Below are positions 9,488-18,348 of a stretch of 64,000 bases of DNA, one piece after another. The translations under genes and the position numbers were made by a program. The stretch's first letter is position 1, and each line of letters begins with the position of its first letter. The notes below the pieces were generated by a model. It was not told the origin of the DNA. It worked only from the letters and a program-made list of their open reading frames with translations, and made no database searches. The DNA lies in NCBI RefSeq assembly GCF_000766865.1, contig NZ_JNFA01000019.1:1-64000 (forward strand), read 5' to 3'. Origin of the DNA: Listeria booriae (GTDB lineage Bacteria > Bacillota > Bacilli > Lactobacillales > Listeriaceae).

Positions 9488-9504
9488 TGTTAGATAATCT
9501 GACA
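9488..9504 (-). promoter_or_regulatory. Distal GlnR/TnrA-type operator of amtB
   Basis: TGTCAGATTATCTAACA (minus strand) fits TGTNA-N7-TNACA exactly. Its centre is 93 bp from the proximal box, and the two 17-mers differ at only two positions. Confidence 0.75.
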
Positions 9505-9634
9505 TGTAACGCTTTCTTTTTGTGATTTTTGTTTGATATAGGATGCGAGATATAATTTTCTGTCTATTGGAAGTTAATTTTTTGTGAGGAAATAGATGAC
9601 ATTGGGGTGTGATTTGGTTGTTTAGGAGGGCAAG

Positions 9635-9693
9635 AAAAAAGACGGTATCAACGGGGTCTCACATAGTTGCGTGAGAATGTTGATATCGTCTTT
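9635..9693 (-). terminator. Terminator of cymR
   Basis: A 15-bp stem (AAAGACGGTATCAAC and a nearly exact complement), with a nested 6-bp hairpin TCTCAC/GTGAGA inside the loop, is followed on the minus strand by a T6 run. It begins directly after the cymR stop codon. Confidence 0.88.
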
Positions 9694-9694
9694 A

Positions 9695-10114
9695 TTAAAT
9701 ATAGAACATGTAGCCATCGACAAGTGGATCGTCGCCGTGACTTGCTAGATCTTCTAGTGTAGTGCTATCTAGAACATCTTTAACTGCGTTTCGAATGCGC
9801 ATCCAGAGTTCGCGTTGTGCGGCTTCTTCGTCCTCAATGCTTTCTACAAGCACGATTGGGCCTTCTAATGTACGAATGATGTCGCCGGCAGTGATTTTGG
9901 CTGGCTCGTCACCAAGAATGTAGCCACCATGTGCGCCGCGGATGCTTTTTACGATACCTGCATTTCGCAATGGACCAATCAGTTGTTCTAAATAATGTTC
10001 GGATAAGCCTTTCTTTTCAGCGATGGAGCGCAAGGAGATGGGGCCTTGTCCGAAACATCGCGTCAATTCTAATACAATCGTTAAGCCATAACGGCCTTTT
10101 GTCGTGATTTTCAT
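9695..10114 (-). CDS. cymR: Rrf2-family transcriptional repressor, CymR-like
   Basis: An Rrf2 regulator of 139 residues. The start MKITTKGRYGLTIVLEL has a GGAGG site; a longer in-frame extension exists but lacks family similarity. A winged helix (SLRSIAEKKGLSEHYLEQLI, LRNAGIVKSIRGAHGGY) is followed by a long dimer helix and the CymR-type C-terminus (DSTTLEDLAS...GYMFYI). It has one cysteine (C20), not the three-Cys iron-sulfur set of IscR. In Bacillus CymR works with CysK to repress cysteine uptake and synthesis genes. It lies divergent from rarA and close to a cysteine desulfurase gene. Confidence 0.92.
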   Translation of the reverse strand: MKITTKGRYGLTIVLELTRCFGQGPISLRSIAEKKGLSEHYLEQLIGPLRNAGIVKSIRGAHGGYILGDEPAKITAGDIIRTLEGPIVLVESIEDEEAAQRELWMRIRNAVKDVLDSTTLEDLASHGDDPLVDGYMFYI

Positions 10115-10216
10115 AATAACCTCCAAGTGTGTGTATGTAAAAATTATTCTTATGATTCCCAAAGTAATTATAAAGCAATTTGGCAAAAGATGCGAGTAAA
10201 AGAATGATTTGAGTGG

Positions 10217-10232
10217 AAGAACATGTGTTCTT
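10217..10232 (+). promoter_or_regulatory. LexA-like (SOS) box in the rarA promoter
   Basis: The inverted repeat AAGAACA-TG-TGTTCTT contains GAAC-N4-GTTC, the core of the Gram-positive LexA operator. It lies immediately upstream of an extended -10 element, where a repressor would block RNA polymerase. Confidence 0.65.
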
Positions 10233-10233
10233 G

Positions 10234-10242
10234 TGTTATAAT
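10234..10242 (+). promoter_or_regulatory. Extended -10 promoter of rarA
   Basis: TGTTATAAT: a TG-N plus a perfect TATAAT (10237-10242) about 50 bp before the rarA start. No good -35 is seen, as is often the case with extended -10 promoters. Confidence 0.65.
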
Positions 10243-10292
10243 AAGAGGCTAGAGAGTCTACTGAATTCAGTGAAGTACGGAGGAATGTTGAT

Positions 10293-11570
10293 ATGGCTAT
10301 TCAACCACTGGCTTATCGTATGAGGCCGAAGTCGCTTGATGATATTGTTGGGCAGACACATTTGGTTGGGAAAGACAAGATTATATATCGAATGGTGAAG
10401 GCGAAGCAATTGTCTTCTATGATTTTATATGGACCGCCCGGTATCGGGAAAACATCGATTGCTAGTGCGATTGCAGGAAGTACGAAGTATGCGTTTCGGA
10501 TGTTGAATGCGGTAACGAATAATAAGAAGGATTTGGAGATTGTTGCGGCGGAAGCAAAAATGAGCGGGACGGTTATTTTGCTTTTGGATGAGGTACATCG
10601 TTTGGATAAGCCGAAACAAGATTTTTTATTGCCACATTTGGAGAGTGGTCAGATTATTTTGATCGGGGCAACGACAAGTAATCCGTATATTGCGATTAAC
10701 CCAGCGATTCGGAGTCGGACGCAGATTTTTGAGTTGAAGCCGCTATCTGTGGAAGATATTGAATTAACGATGGAGCGGGCGCTTGCTGATTCGGAGCGCG
10801 GACTAGGAACGTACGATGTCGTGTTGGATTCGGATGCGAAGACGCACTTGGCGACGGCTAGTAATGGTGATGTCAGGAGTGCGCTGAATGCATTGGAATT
10901 GGCGGTTATTTCTTCGGAACCTGATGATGACGGAAAAGTGCATGTGACGATAGAAGTCGCGGAGGAGTGTTTGCAACGGAAGAGTTTGGCGCATGATAAG
11001 GATGGGGATGCGCATTATGATGTTTTGAGCGCTTTTCAGAAATCTGTTCGTGGCAGTGATGTGAATGCGGCGCTGCATTATATGGGGCGTCTCATTGAAG
11101 CTGGAGATTTGGTCAGCATTAGCCGGCGTTTATTAGTGATGGCTTATGAGGATGTAGGGCTTGCGAATCCGCAGGCTGCGACACATACTTTGTCAGCGAT
11201 TCAGACGGCGGAGAAAATCGGTTTTCCAGAAGCGCGGATTCCGCTTGCTAATGCCGTCATCGAGTTATGTTTATCGCCGAAATCCAATTCTGCTATCAGT
11301 GCGATTGATGCAGCATTAGCAGATATTCGGGCGGGTAAAAGCGGCGAAGTTCCAGATCATTTGCGAGATGGTCATTATTCGGGAGCGAAGGAGCTTGGTA
11401 GGGCGCTTGATTATAAATACCCGCATAGTTATGAGAATGCGTGGGTGGATCAGCAGTATTTACCAGATCGTTTATTGAAAGCGAAGTATTATGAACCGAA
11501 GCTGACGTCGAAATATGAACAGACGATTGCAGGCGTATATGAGAAAATCAATAGTAATAAAAGTGAATAA
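10293..11570 (+). CDS. rarA: Replication-associated recombination protein A (MgsA/RarA-type AAA+ ATPase)
   Basis: A AAA+ clamp-loader-like ATPase acting at stalled replication forks; 425 residues, normal for the family. Walker A is GPPGIGKT (47-54), Walker B is LLLDEVHR (E100), sensor 1 is GATTSNPY, and an arginine finger region is SRTQIFEL. The C-terminal MgsA tetramerisation domain (DGHYSGAKELGRALDYKYPHS, shown in part) is present. The ATG has a GGAGG site at 10280-10284. The overlapping LexA-like box suggests DNA-damage control; this is inferred from sequence only. Confidence 0.96.
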   Translation: MAIQPLAYRMRPKSLDDIVGQTHLVGKDKIIYRMVKAKQLSSMILYGPPGIGKTSIASAIAGSTKYAFRMLNAVTNNKKDLEIVAAEAKMSGTVILLLDEVHRLDKPKQDFLLPHLESGQIILIGATTSNPYIAINPAIRSRTQIFELKPLSVEDIELTMERALADSERGLGTYDVVLDSDAKTHLATASNGDVRSALNALELAVISSEPDDDGKVHVTIEVAEECLQRKSLAHDKDGDAHYDVLSAFQKSVRGSDVNAALHYMGRLIEAGDLVSISRRLLVMAYEDVGLANPQAATHTLSAIQTAEKIGFPEARIPLANAVIELCLSPKSNSAISAIDAALADIRAGKSGEVPDHLRDGHYSGAKELGRALDYKYPHSYENAWVDQQYLPDRLLKAKYYEPKLTSKYEQTIAGVYEKINSNKSE

Positions 11571-11648
11571 AACGCTTACAAATAGTAGTTTTTATACATC
11601 GTTCGTAAAAGAAATTACACATTTTTGGTGATTTTAAAGTGTTCCAAA

Positions 11649-11677
11649 TTGAAATGTCCACATTTTTGTGGTATTCT
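11649..11677 (+). promoter_or_regulatory. Promoter of the 6S RNA gene
   Basis: TTGAAA (11649-11654) and TATTCT (11672-11677) are separated by 17 bp. Predicted transcription starts near 11684, at the base of the 6S closing stem. Confidence 0.7.
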
Positions 11678-11683
11678 TAGGTC

Positions 11684-11888
11684 AATAAAGGAACCCTAAT
11701 GTATGCGTTATGGTGCCAATATTATTGAACCGAACAATTTGATCTACCTAGGGAGCTTAAGTTCGAGCGTGGCGCACATGCCCTTTCACGGGGACTTGTA
11801 AGACGTTAGACAGGGCACCCACCTGCTGTCTTGATAGCGGGTTCAAACAATGGTATCAAAGGACGGTACGATTGGGGCTCCTTTATTA
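11684..11888 (+). ncRNA. ssrS: 6S RNA
   Basis: A roughly 205-nt stretch whose ends pair (AATAAAGGA and TCCTTTATT with further CCC/GGG pairing). An inner arm ATTATTGAACC pairs with GGTTCAAACAAT. An unpaired middle and a terminal hairpin (AGACAGGGCA/TGCTGTCT) complete a rod with a central bubble, the shape by which 6S RNA mimics an open promoter and sequesters sigma-A RNA polymerase. The place between rarA and iscS, near cymR and aspS, matches the neighbourhood of 6S RNA in Bacillales. It has its own promoter. Identification rests on structure and context, not on a covariance search. Confidence 0.78.
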
Positions 11889-11903
11889 TGAATTAGCGAT
11901 AAC

Positions 11904-11959
11904 AGTGCTTCGGTTTGTGAACGGTCTATGACGGTTTGCAAGACTGAGGTGCTTTTTTT
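11904..11959 (+). terminator. Terminator downstream of the 6S RNA
   Basis: AGTGCTTCGGTTT pairs with AGACTGAGGTGCT using several G-U pairs and is followed by a T7 run. It starts about 15 nt after the 6S closing stem, so the mature 3' end probably needs trimming. Confidence 0.75.
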
Positions 11960-11990
11960 ATGGATATTTGTGAACATACGTACGGGGTCT

Positions 11991-12019
11991 TTGCTTTCGG
12001 GCGCATTTCTTGCTAAAAT
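11991..12019 (+). promoter_or_regulatory. Promoter of iscS-mnmA
   Basis: TTGCTT (11991-11996) and TAAAAT (12014-12019) with a 17-bp spacer, about 68 bp before the iscS start. The 11571-12086 gap therefore holds the 6S gene, its terminator and this promoter. Confidence 0.65.
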
Positions 12020-12086
12020 GGGATGTGTTACAAAAATGATTTTTAAAGGCTGAAATTCAGTTTTTTAAATAGAAAGAAGCGATTTT

Positions 12087-13229
12087 ATGGAACGTGTATA
12101 TTTGGATCATGCGGCGACTAGTCCGATTCACCCTGAGGTTGTGCAGGCGATGTTGGCTAGTTTTACGAATAATTATGGGAATCCTTCTAGCATTCATTAT
12201 GCGGGGAGAGAGGCCAGAAAGTCACTGGATGAGGCGCGGGCTACTGTGGCGCAGAGTATTAAGGCGGATGAGCGTGAGATTGTGTTTACGAGTGGCGGGA
12301 CTGAAGGCGATAATATTGCGCTAATTGGTGCGGCGCTTGCGAACAAGGAACGCGGGACGCATATTATTACGACGGCGATTGAGCATCCGGCGGTTCTTGA
12401 GACGTGTAAGTATTTGGAGACGCAAGGCTTTACGGTGACGTATTTGCCTGTGGATGGTGATGGCGTGATTTCGCTTGCGGACTTTGATGCGGCGCTTACG
12501 GATGAGACGGTGCTCGTGTCGGTGATGTATGGGAACAATGAGATTGGTTCGGTGCAGCCGATTCGGGAGATTGGCGCGCGTTTGGCGGATCATCAGGCGC
12601 TTTTTCATACGGATGCGGTGCAGGCGTTTGGGATGTTTGACATGGACGTGACGCATCTTGGTGTGGATTTGTTGACGGTGACGGCGCATAAGATTAATGG
12701 ACCACGCGGGATTGGCTTTTTATATGTGAAAAATGGCGTGAATTTAGTATATCCGTTTCATGGCGGTGAGCAAGAGCGGAAACGTCGGGCTGGAACGGAG
12801 AATTTGCCGGGGATTTGTGGTCTTGCGGAAGCTGTGCGGATTGCGCAGGAGTCGCGGAAACAGAAACGGTCAGATTTTACGGAATATAAGCAGGTGTTTG
12901 TTGATACTTTTGAGGAAGCGGGAATCGTTTTTGAGGTGAATGGAAAGCTTGAGAAGAGTTTGCCGCAAGTGATGAATGTGCGCTTTCCTGGTGTTTCGGT
13001 GGAGCAGTTGTTGATGAATTTGGACATGGAAGGAATTGCTGTTTCTAGTGGTTCTGCTTGCACAGCGGGCACGGTAGATCCTTCGCATGTACTCGTTGCG
13101 TTGTTTGGTGAAGACCATGATGGCGTGCGCGAGTCTATTCGAATTAGTTTTGGCCTCGGAAACACGTATGAGGAAATGGAACAAGTAGCAGCGGAAATTG
13201 TAAAAGTTGTAGAACGACTTCGTAAATAA
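12087..13229 (+). CDS. iscS: Cysteine desulfurase (IscS/YrvO-like)
   Basis: A PLP-dependent class V aminotransferase-fold enzyme that takes sulfur from cysteine as an enzyme-bound persulfide; 380 residues. The PLP lysine is K202 (TVTAHKINGPRGIG) and the persulfide cysteine is C325 (SSGSACTAG). The N-terminal YLDHAATSPIHP motif is present. mnmA follows 18 bp downstream, as with Bacillus yrvO-mnmA, so the sulfur probably goes to tRNA 2-thiouridine. No iron-sulfur scaffold gene is adjacent. Confidence 0.96.
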   Translation: MERVYLDHAATSPIHPEVVQAMLASFTNNYGNPSSIHYAGREARKSLDEARATVAQSIKADEREIVFTSGGTEGDNIALIGAALANKERGTHIITTAIEHPAVLETCKYLETQGFTVTYLPVDGDGVISLADFDAALTDETVLVSVMYGNNEIGSVQPIREIGARLADHQALFHTDAVQAFGMFDMDVTHLGVDLLTVTAHKINGPRGIGFLYVKNGVNLVYPFHGGEQERKRRAGTENLPGICGLAEAVRIAQESRKQKRSDFTEYKQVFVDTFEEAGIVFEVNGKLEKSLPQVMNVRFPGVSVEQLLMNLDMEGIAVSSGSACTAGTVDPSHVLVALFGEDHDGVRESIRISFGLGNTYEEMEQVAAEIVKVVERLRK

Positions 13230-13235
13230 ACGTGA

Positions 13236-14357
<1,122 letters not shown>

Positions 14358-14364
14358 TGACTAG

Positions 14365-14410
14365 AAAAGAGCTTGGGTAACGGGACGCTGGTTTCCCGGG
14401 CTCTTTTTTT
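14365..14410 (+). terminator. Terminator after mnmA
   Basis: AAGAGCTTGGGTAAC pairs with GTTTCCCGGGCTCTT (two G-U pairs, one mismatch) and a T7 run follows. It ends 16 bp before the hydrolase start codon, so that gene relies on readthrough or a promoter I cannot see. Confidence 0.85.
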
Positions 14411-14426
14411 GGAAATGAGGATATGT

Positions 14427-15152
14427 ATGAAAAAGACGCTTTGGATTGTATTGGTTGCTTTGATTTTAGTGATTGGGGGCGGTTATTTTTATTTTAATAC
14501 GTCACCGAGTAATTTTGCGGAAGAGGCTGGGAATTCGACGAAGAAAGTGGATGTCGTGGATGATAGTGGCTTCTTGATGTTTACGCCGCTAAATCAAAAT
14601 GTGAAGGAAAGTGTGATTTTTTATCCGGGTGCGTTTATTGATGCGCTGAGTTATGCTCCGATGGCGAAAGGACTTGCGGATGCTGGATACAAAGTGTATA
14701 TCGCGGAGATGCCGTTGGATTTGGCTGTTTTTGGGAAGAATAAGGCGGCGGACATTATGGATACGAATACGGATGAACATTTCGTGATTGGTGGACATTC
14801 GCTTGGCGGTGCGATGGCAGCACGGTTTGCGCATGATAATATGGCGGATTTGGACGGCATTTTCTTTTTGGCAAGTTATGCGGACGAGAAAGGCTCACTT
14901 GCAAAAGCAGATTTTCCAGCGTTATCAATTACGGCAACTCGTGATGGCGTGTTGAACTGGGATACATATAACAAAAACAAGAAATACTTGCCGGAAAACA
15001 CGACGTTTGTCTCGATTAAAGGTGGGAATCACGCCCAATTTGGCGCTTATGGCAAACAAAATGGGGACAATGATGCGACGATTAGTGTGGCAAAGCAAAC
15101 AGAGGAAACCGTGACAGCTATAAAAGATTGGCTGGCGCTTGCGGTAAAATAG
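14427..15152 (+). CDS. Membrane-anchored alpha/beta hydrolase
   Basis: 241 residues from the ATG at 14427 (the frame extends upstream through the terminator, so earlier starts are unlikely). An N-terminal helix (TLWIVLVALILVIGGGYFYF) would anchor it with the enzyme outside. The nucleophile elbow is GGHSLGGAMAA. A likely acid lies in TATRDGVLNWD and a likely histidine in KGGNHAQFG, a full Ser-Asp-His set. FYPGAFIDALSY may form the oxyanion region. The substrate is unknown; an esterase or lipase-like activity is a guess. Bacillus has no such gene between mnmA and the TPR gene. Confidence 0.85.
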   Translation: MKKTLWIVLVALILVIGGGYFYFNTSPSNFAEEAGNSTKKVDVVDDSGFLMFTPLNQNVKESVIFYPGAFIDALSYAPMAKGLADAGYKVYIAEMPLDLAVFGKNKAADIMDTNTDEHFVIGGHSLGGAMAARFAHDNMADLDGIFFLASYADEKGSLAKADFPALSITATRDGVLNWDTYNKNKKYLPENTTFVSIKGGNHAQFGAYGKQNGDNDATISVAKQTEETVTAIKDWLALAVK

Positions 15153-15164
15153 GAGGAAATGAAC

Positions 15165-15833
15165 GTGGATAAAAATGCACAAGGTATTGAGGCAATGCAA
15201 AATAATGATTTGGAGACAGCGGTACGACTTTTCACAGAAGTGATTGAAGAGCATCCGAACGATCCGGTAGGTTTTATTAATTTTGGGAACGTTTTGTTGT
15301 CTATGGATGATTTTGAACGAGCGGAGCGGTTTTTTGAGCGTGGGATTGAGCTTGATCCGAAGGCTTCTGCGGCGTATTATAGTTTAGGAAATTTGTATTA
15401 TGTGTTGGAGCGCTATCAGGATGCGGCGAAGCAATTTGAACAAGCGATTGCAACGGGACTTGAATCGGCGGATGTTTATTTTATGATTGGTATGAGTTTT
15501 ATGCAGATGGAAGAGGCGCGCCTTGCGATTCCTTATTTGCTTCGTGCTGTGGAATTGGCGCCGGATGATGTCGAAGCGGCTTTCCAATACGGGATTGCTC
15601 TTGCGAAATCGGATATGTTTGAAGAGGCCATTGCGGCACTTGAGAATGTCTTGATGCTAAAACCGAACGATGCGGATGCGCTTTACAATATTGGTGCGGC
15701 TTATCTTGCGTGGCAGGGCGATTTGGTAGTCGGTAAAAGTTACTTCGAAAAAGCGGTGGAAAGCGACGCGAATCATGAATTAGCGGCGAATGCGTTGGCG
15801 GCGATTCAAGATTTAGAAGCTAGCGGAAATTAA
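15165..15833 (+). CDS. TPR-repeat protein (YrrB-like)
   Basis: 222 residues made almost wholly of tetratricopeptide repeats (e.g. AVRLFTEVIEEHPNDPVGFI and AERFFERGIELDPKASAAYY), so a protein-binding scaffold in the cytoplasm. The GTG at 15165 is preferred: AGGAGG (15151-15156) is only two bases from the upstream ATG at 15159 but eight from the GTG. It is followed by recD2 after 29 bp, matching the Bacillus yrrB-recD2 pairing. The partner is unknown. Confidence 0.88.
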   Translation: MDKNAQGIEAMQNNDLETAVRLFTEVIEEHPNDPVGFINFGNVLLSMDDFERAERFFERGIELDPKASAAYYSLGNLYYVLERYQDAAKQFEQAIATGLESADVYFMIGMSFMQMEEARLAIPYLLRAVELAPDDVEAAFQYGIALAKSDMFEEAIAALENVLMLKPNDADALYNIGAAYLAWQGDLVVGKSYFEKAVESDANHELAANALAAIQDLEASGN

Positions 15834-15862
15834 AAAAAGAGTAGACGAAAGGTGGTGGGAAA

Positions 15863-18256
15863 ATGGACACGCAAGAAACGTTGGGATTGCTAGGCGAGAA
15901 CGAAGAATTGTACATGAAAGGACTCGTGATGTCAACGATTTTTCATAATAGTGAAAACTTGTTTTCTGTTGTGCGGATTCAAGTGCAAGATACGAATACG
16001 ACGTGGGACGAGAAGGACATTGTGGTGACGGGCTTTTTTCCCGCCCTTCATGAGCAAGAGGTGTACATATTTCACGGGAAACTAATGGATCATGCCAAAT
16101 TTGGGCAACAGTTTAAAGCGGACCGATTTAAAAAGGACATGCCACAAACAAAACAGGGCGTTGTGCAGTATTTGTCTGGCGAACTTTTTAAAGGAGTTGG
16201 GAAAAAGACGGCGGAACGGATTGTGGATACGCTTGGTGAGGACGCGATTAGTCGTATTTTGAGTGATCCTAGTTTGCTACAAACGGTGCCGAGGTTGCCA
16301 CTTGAGACGGCGGAGAATTTGTTGGATTCGCTTCGTGAGAATCAAGGTTTGGAACATATTATGGTGAGTCTGAATGATTATGGTTTTGGACCACAGCTTT
16401 CGATGAAAATTTTTCAGGCGTATAAGCAGGATACGTTGAATGTGTTGGAGGGCAATCCTTATAAGTTGATTGAAGATGTGAAGGGGATTGGTTTTAACCG
16501 GGCGGATGAGTTGGGACGCAAGCTTGGGCTTGGCGGGAATCATTATGCGCGGTTGCAGGCGGCGATTTTGTATATGTTGGAGCAGGAGTCGTTGCAGCAA
16601 GGGAATGTGTTTATGGAGCGGGAAGTGTTGCTGGAATCGGTGACGCAGTTGCTGGAAAATAGCGAACCGATTCGGATTGAGCAGGATGAACTTGTGAAAC
16701 AATTGTCGGCGCTTGAGGAAGATATGAAGGTGATGACGGAGAACACGCGGGTGTATGTGCCTTCGCTTTATTTTGCGGAGTCTGGTTTTGCGGCGCATGT
16801 GAAGCGGATGATGAAGCAGAAACATTACGAGGATCTTTTTCCAAAATCGGAGTTTTATATTGCGCTTGGTGAGCTGGAGGAACGGATTGGGGTTTCTTAC
16901 GGGGAAACGCAAAAGGTTGCGCTTGAAAAGGCCTTGATGTCTCCGATGTTGATTTTGACTGGTGGGCCAGGTACAGGGAAAACGACGGTTATTAAAGGGA
17001 TTGTGGAGCTTTATGCTGAGTTAAACGGTGTTAATTTGGACCCGATGTCGTATAAGGATGGACAGAAGTTACCGATTTTGCTAGCTGCGCCAACAGGTCG
17101 TGCGGCGAAGCGAATGACGGAATCAACGGGGCTTCCAGCAATGACGATTCACCGTTTGCTTGGAATGAACGGGCAGGAGCAGTTGGATGATGATAACGAG
17201 CGTTCCATTGAAGGGAAGTTACTTATTATTGATGAGATGTCGATGGTCGATATTTGGCTGGCGAATCAGCTTTTCCGGGCCTTACCGGCGAGCATGCAAG
17301 TCATTTTAGTTGGAGACCAAGATCAGTTGCCTTCTGTAGGACCAGGCCAAGTTTTGAAAGATATGTTGCGTTCGCAGGAAATTCCGACCGTTGAGTTAAC
17401 AGATATTTATCGTCAGGAGGATGGTTCATCGATTATTGAGCTGGCCCATGACATTCGCCAAGGTTTCCTACCAACGACATTTACCAAAAATAGTGCGGAT
17501 CGCTCTTTTTTTCATTGTACGGTGAATCAAATCGCCGAAGTCGTTGAAAAAGTCGTAGAAAACGCGAAGAAAAAAGGATTTCGGGCAAAAGATATTCAAG
17601 TTTTGGCGCCAATGTACCGAGGGCCTGCAGGAATTGATGTTTTAAATCGCAAAATGCAGGAGATTTTCAATGCTAATCCAGATGGAAAACGGAAAGAAGT
17701 GAAGTTTGGTGATGCGGTTTTTCGAATTGGAGATCGGGTTCTACAATTGGTGAATCAGCCGGAGAAAAATGTTTTCAATGGTGATTTTGGCGAGATTGTT
17801 TCGATTATTTATGCGAAGGAAAATACAGAAAAACAAGATATGGTTGTGGTGCAGTTTGATCAGACGGAGGTCGAGTATTTCAGGCAGGAGTTTGGCCAAC
17901 TGACACATGCGTATTGTTGCTCGATTCATAAAGCGCAGGGCAGTGAGTTTCCGATTGTCATTTTGCCGGTGGTGCGGAGTTATTACCGGATGTTGCGCCG
18001 TGATATTTTGTATACGGCGGTGACGCGGAGCAAGCAATTCTTGATTATTTGTGGGGAAGAAGACGCGTTTCGTATGGGTGTCGAGCGAATTGATGAAGAA
18101 AAGCGGAATACGACGTTGTACGAGCGACTGCTAAGTGAAGAAGAGATGTTGGCAACGGTGAGCAATCGGAAGTTGTTGACGGAGGAAAATTGGGCGCAGA
18201 TTGATCCGATGATTGGGATGGAAGGAATCACGCCGTTTCAATTCATGCGGGCTTGA
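15863..18256 (+). CDS. recD2: ATP-dependent DNA helicase RecD2
   Basis: A SF1B 5'-3' helicase of 797 residues (the RecBCD-independent RecD). An N-terminal OB-like and helix-hairpin-helix region comes first (VQYLSGELFKGVGKKTAERI, then DVKGIGFNRADELGRKLGL). The motor follows: Walker A GGPGTGKTT, Walker B LLIIDEMSMVD, motif III VGDQDQLPSVGPG, and the C-terminal UvrD-like HKAQGSEFPIVILP and YTAVTRSKQ. In Bacillus it limits replication-fork problems and mismatches. The ATG has a GGTGG site. A terminator follows. Confidence 0.97.
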   Translation: MDTQETLGLLGENEELYMKGLVMSTIFHNSENLFSVVRIQVQDTNTTWDEKDIVVTGFFPALHEQEVYIFHGKLMDHAKFGQQFKADRFKKDMPQTKQGVVQYLSGELFKGVGKKTAERIVDTLGEDAISRILSDPSLLQTVPRLPLETAENLLDSLRENQGLEHIMVSLNDYGFGPQLSMKIFQAYKQDTLNVLEGNPYKLIEDVKGIGFNRADELGRKLGLGGNHYARLQAAILYMLEQESLQQGNVFMEREVLLESVTQLLENSEPIRIEQDELVKQLSALEEDMKVMTENTRVYVPSLYFAESGFAAHVKRMMKQKHYEDLFPKSEFYIALGELEERIGVSYGETQKVALEKALMSPMLILTGGPGTGKTTVIKGIVELYAELNGVNLDPMSYKDGQKLPILLAAPTGRAAKRMTESTGLPAMTIHRLLGMNGQEQLDDDNERSIEGKLLIIDEMSMVDIWLANQLFRALPASMQVILVGDQDQLPSVGPGQVLKDMLRSQEIPTVELTDIYRQEDGSSIIELAHDIRQGFLPTTFTKNSADRSFFHCTVNQIAEVVEKVVENAKKKGFRAKDIQVLAPMYRGPAGIDVLNRKMQEIFNANPDGKRKEVKFGDAVFRIGDRVLQLVNQPEKNVFNGDFGEIVSIIYAKENTEKQDMVVVQFDQTEVEYFRQEFGQLTHAYCCSIHKAQGSEFPIVILPVVRSYYRMLRRDILYTAVTRSKQFLIICGEEDAFRMGVERIDEEKRNTTLYERLLSEEEMLATVSNRKLLTEENWAQIDPMIGMEGITPFQFMRA

Positions 18257-18289
18257 AAAAAGATGAAAGGTTTTCTCTTGAAAGCCTAT

Positions 18290-18338
18290 AAAAAAAGAAG
18301 ATCCTCCTTTTAAATTATAAAAGGGGAATCTTCTTTTT
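18290..18338. terminator. Bidirectional terminator between recD2 and the LPXTG gene
   Basis: A/T-flanked arms AAGAAGATCCTCCTTTT and AAAAGGGGAATCTTCTT, loop about 7 nt. It can serve recD2 and the convergent surface-protein gene. Confidence 0.9.
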
Positions 18339-18348
18339 GTCTGGCGTC

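Noticed and set aside
11972..11983. Second LexA-like sequence GAACATACGTAC upstream of iscS
   Set aside because: One half-site is broken (GTAC not GTTC) and it lies outside the iscS promoter core.
16277..16912. 211-residue reverse frame inside recD2
   Set aside because: Arg/His/Leu-rich composition typical of an antisense shadow, no ribosome site, and recD2 is fully conserved in the other strand.
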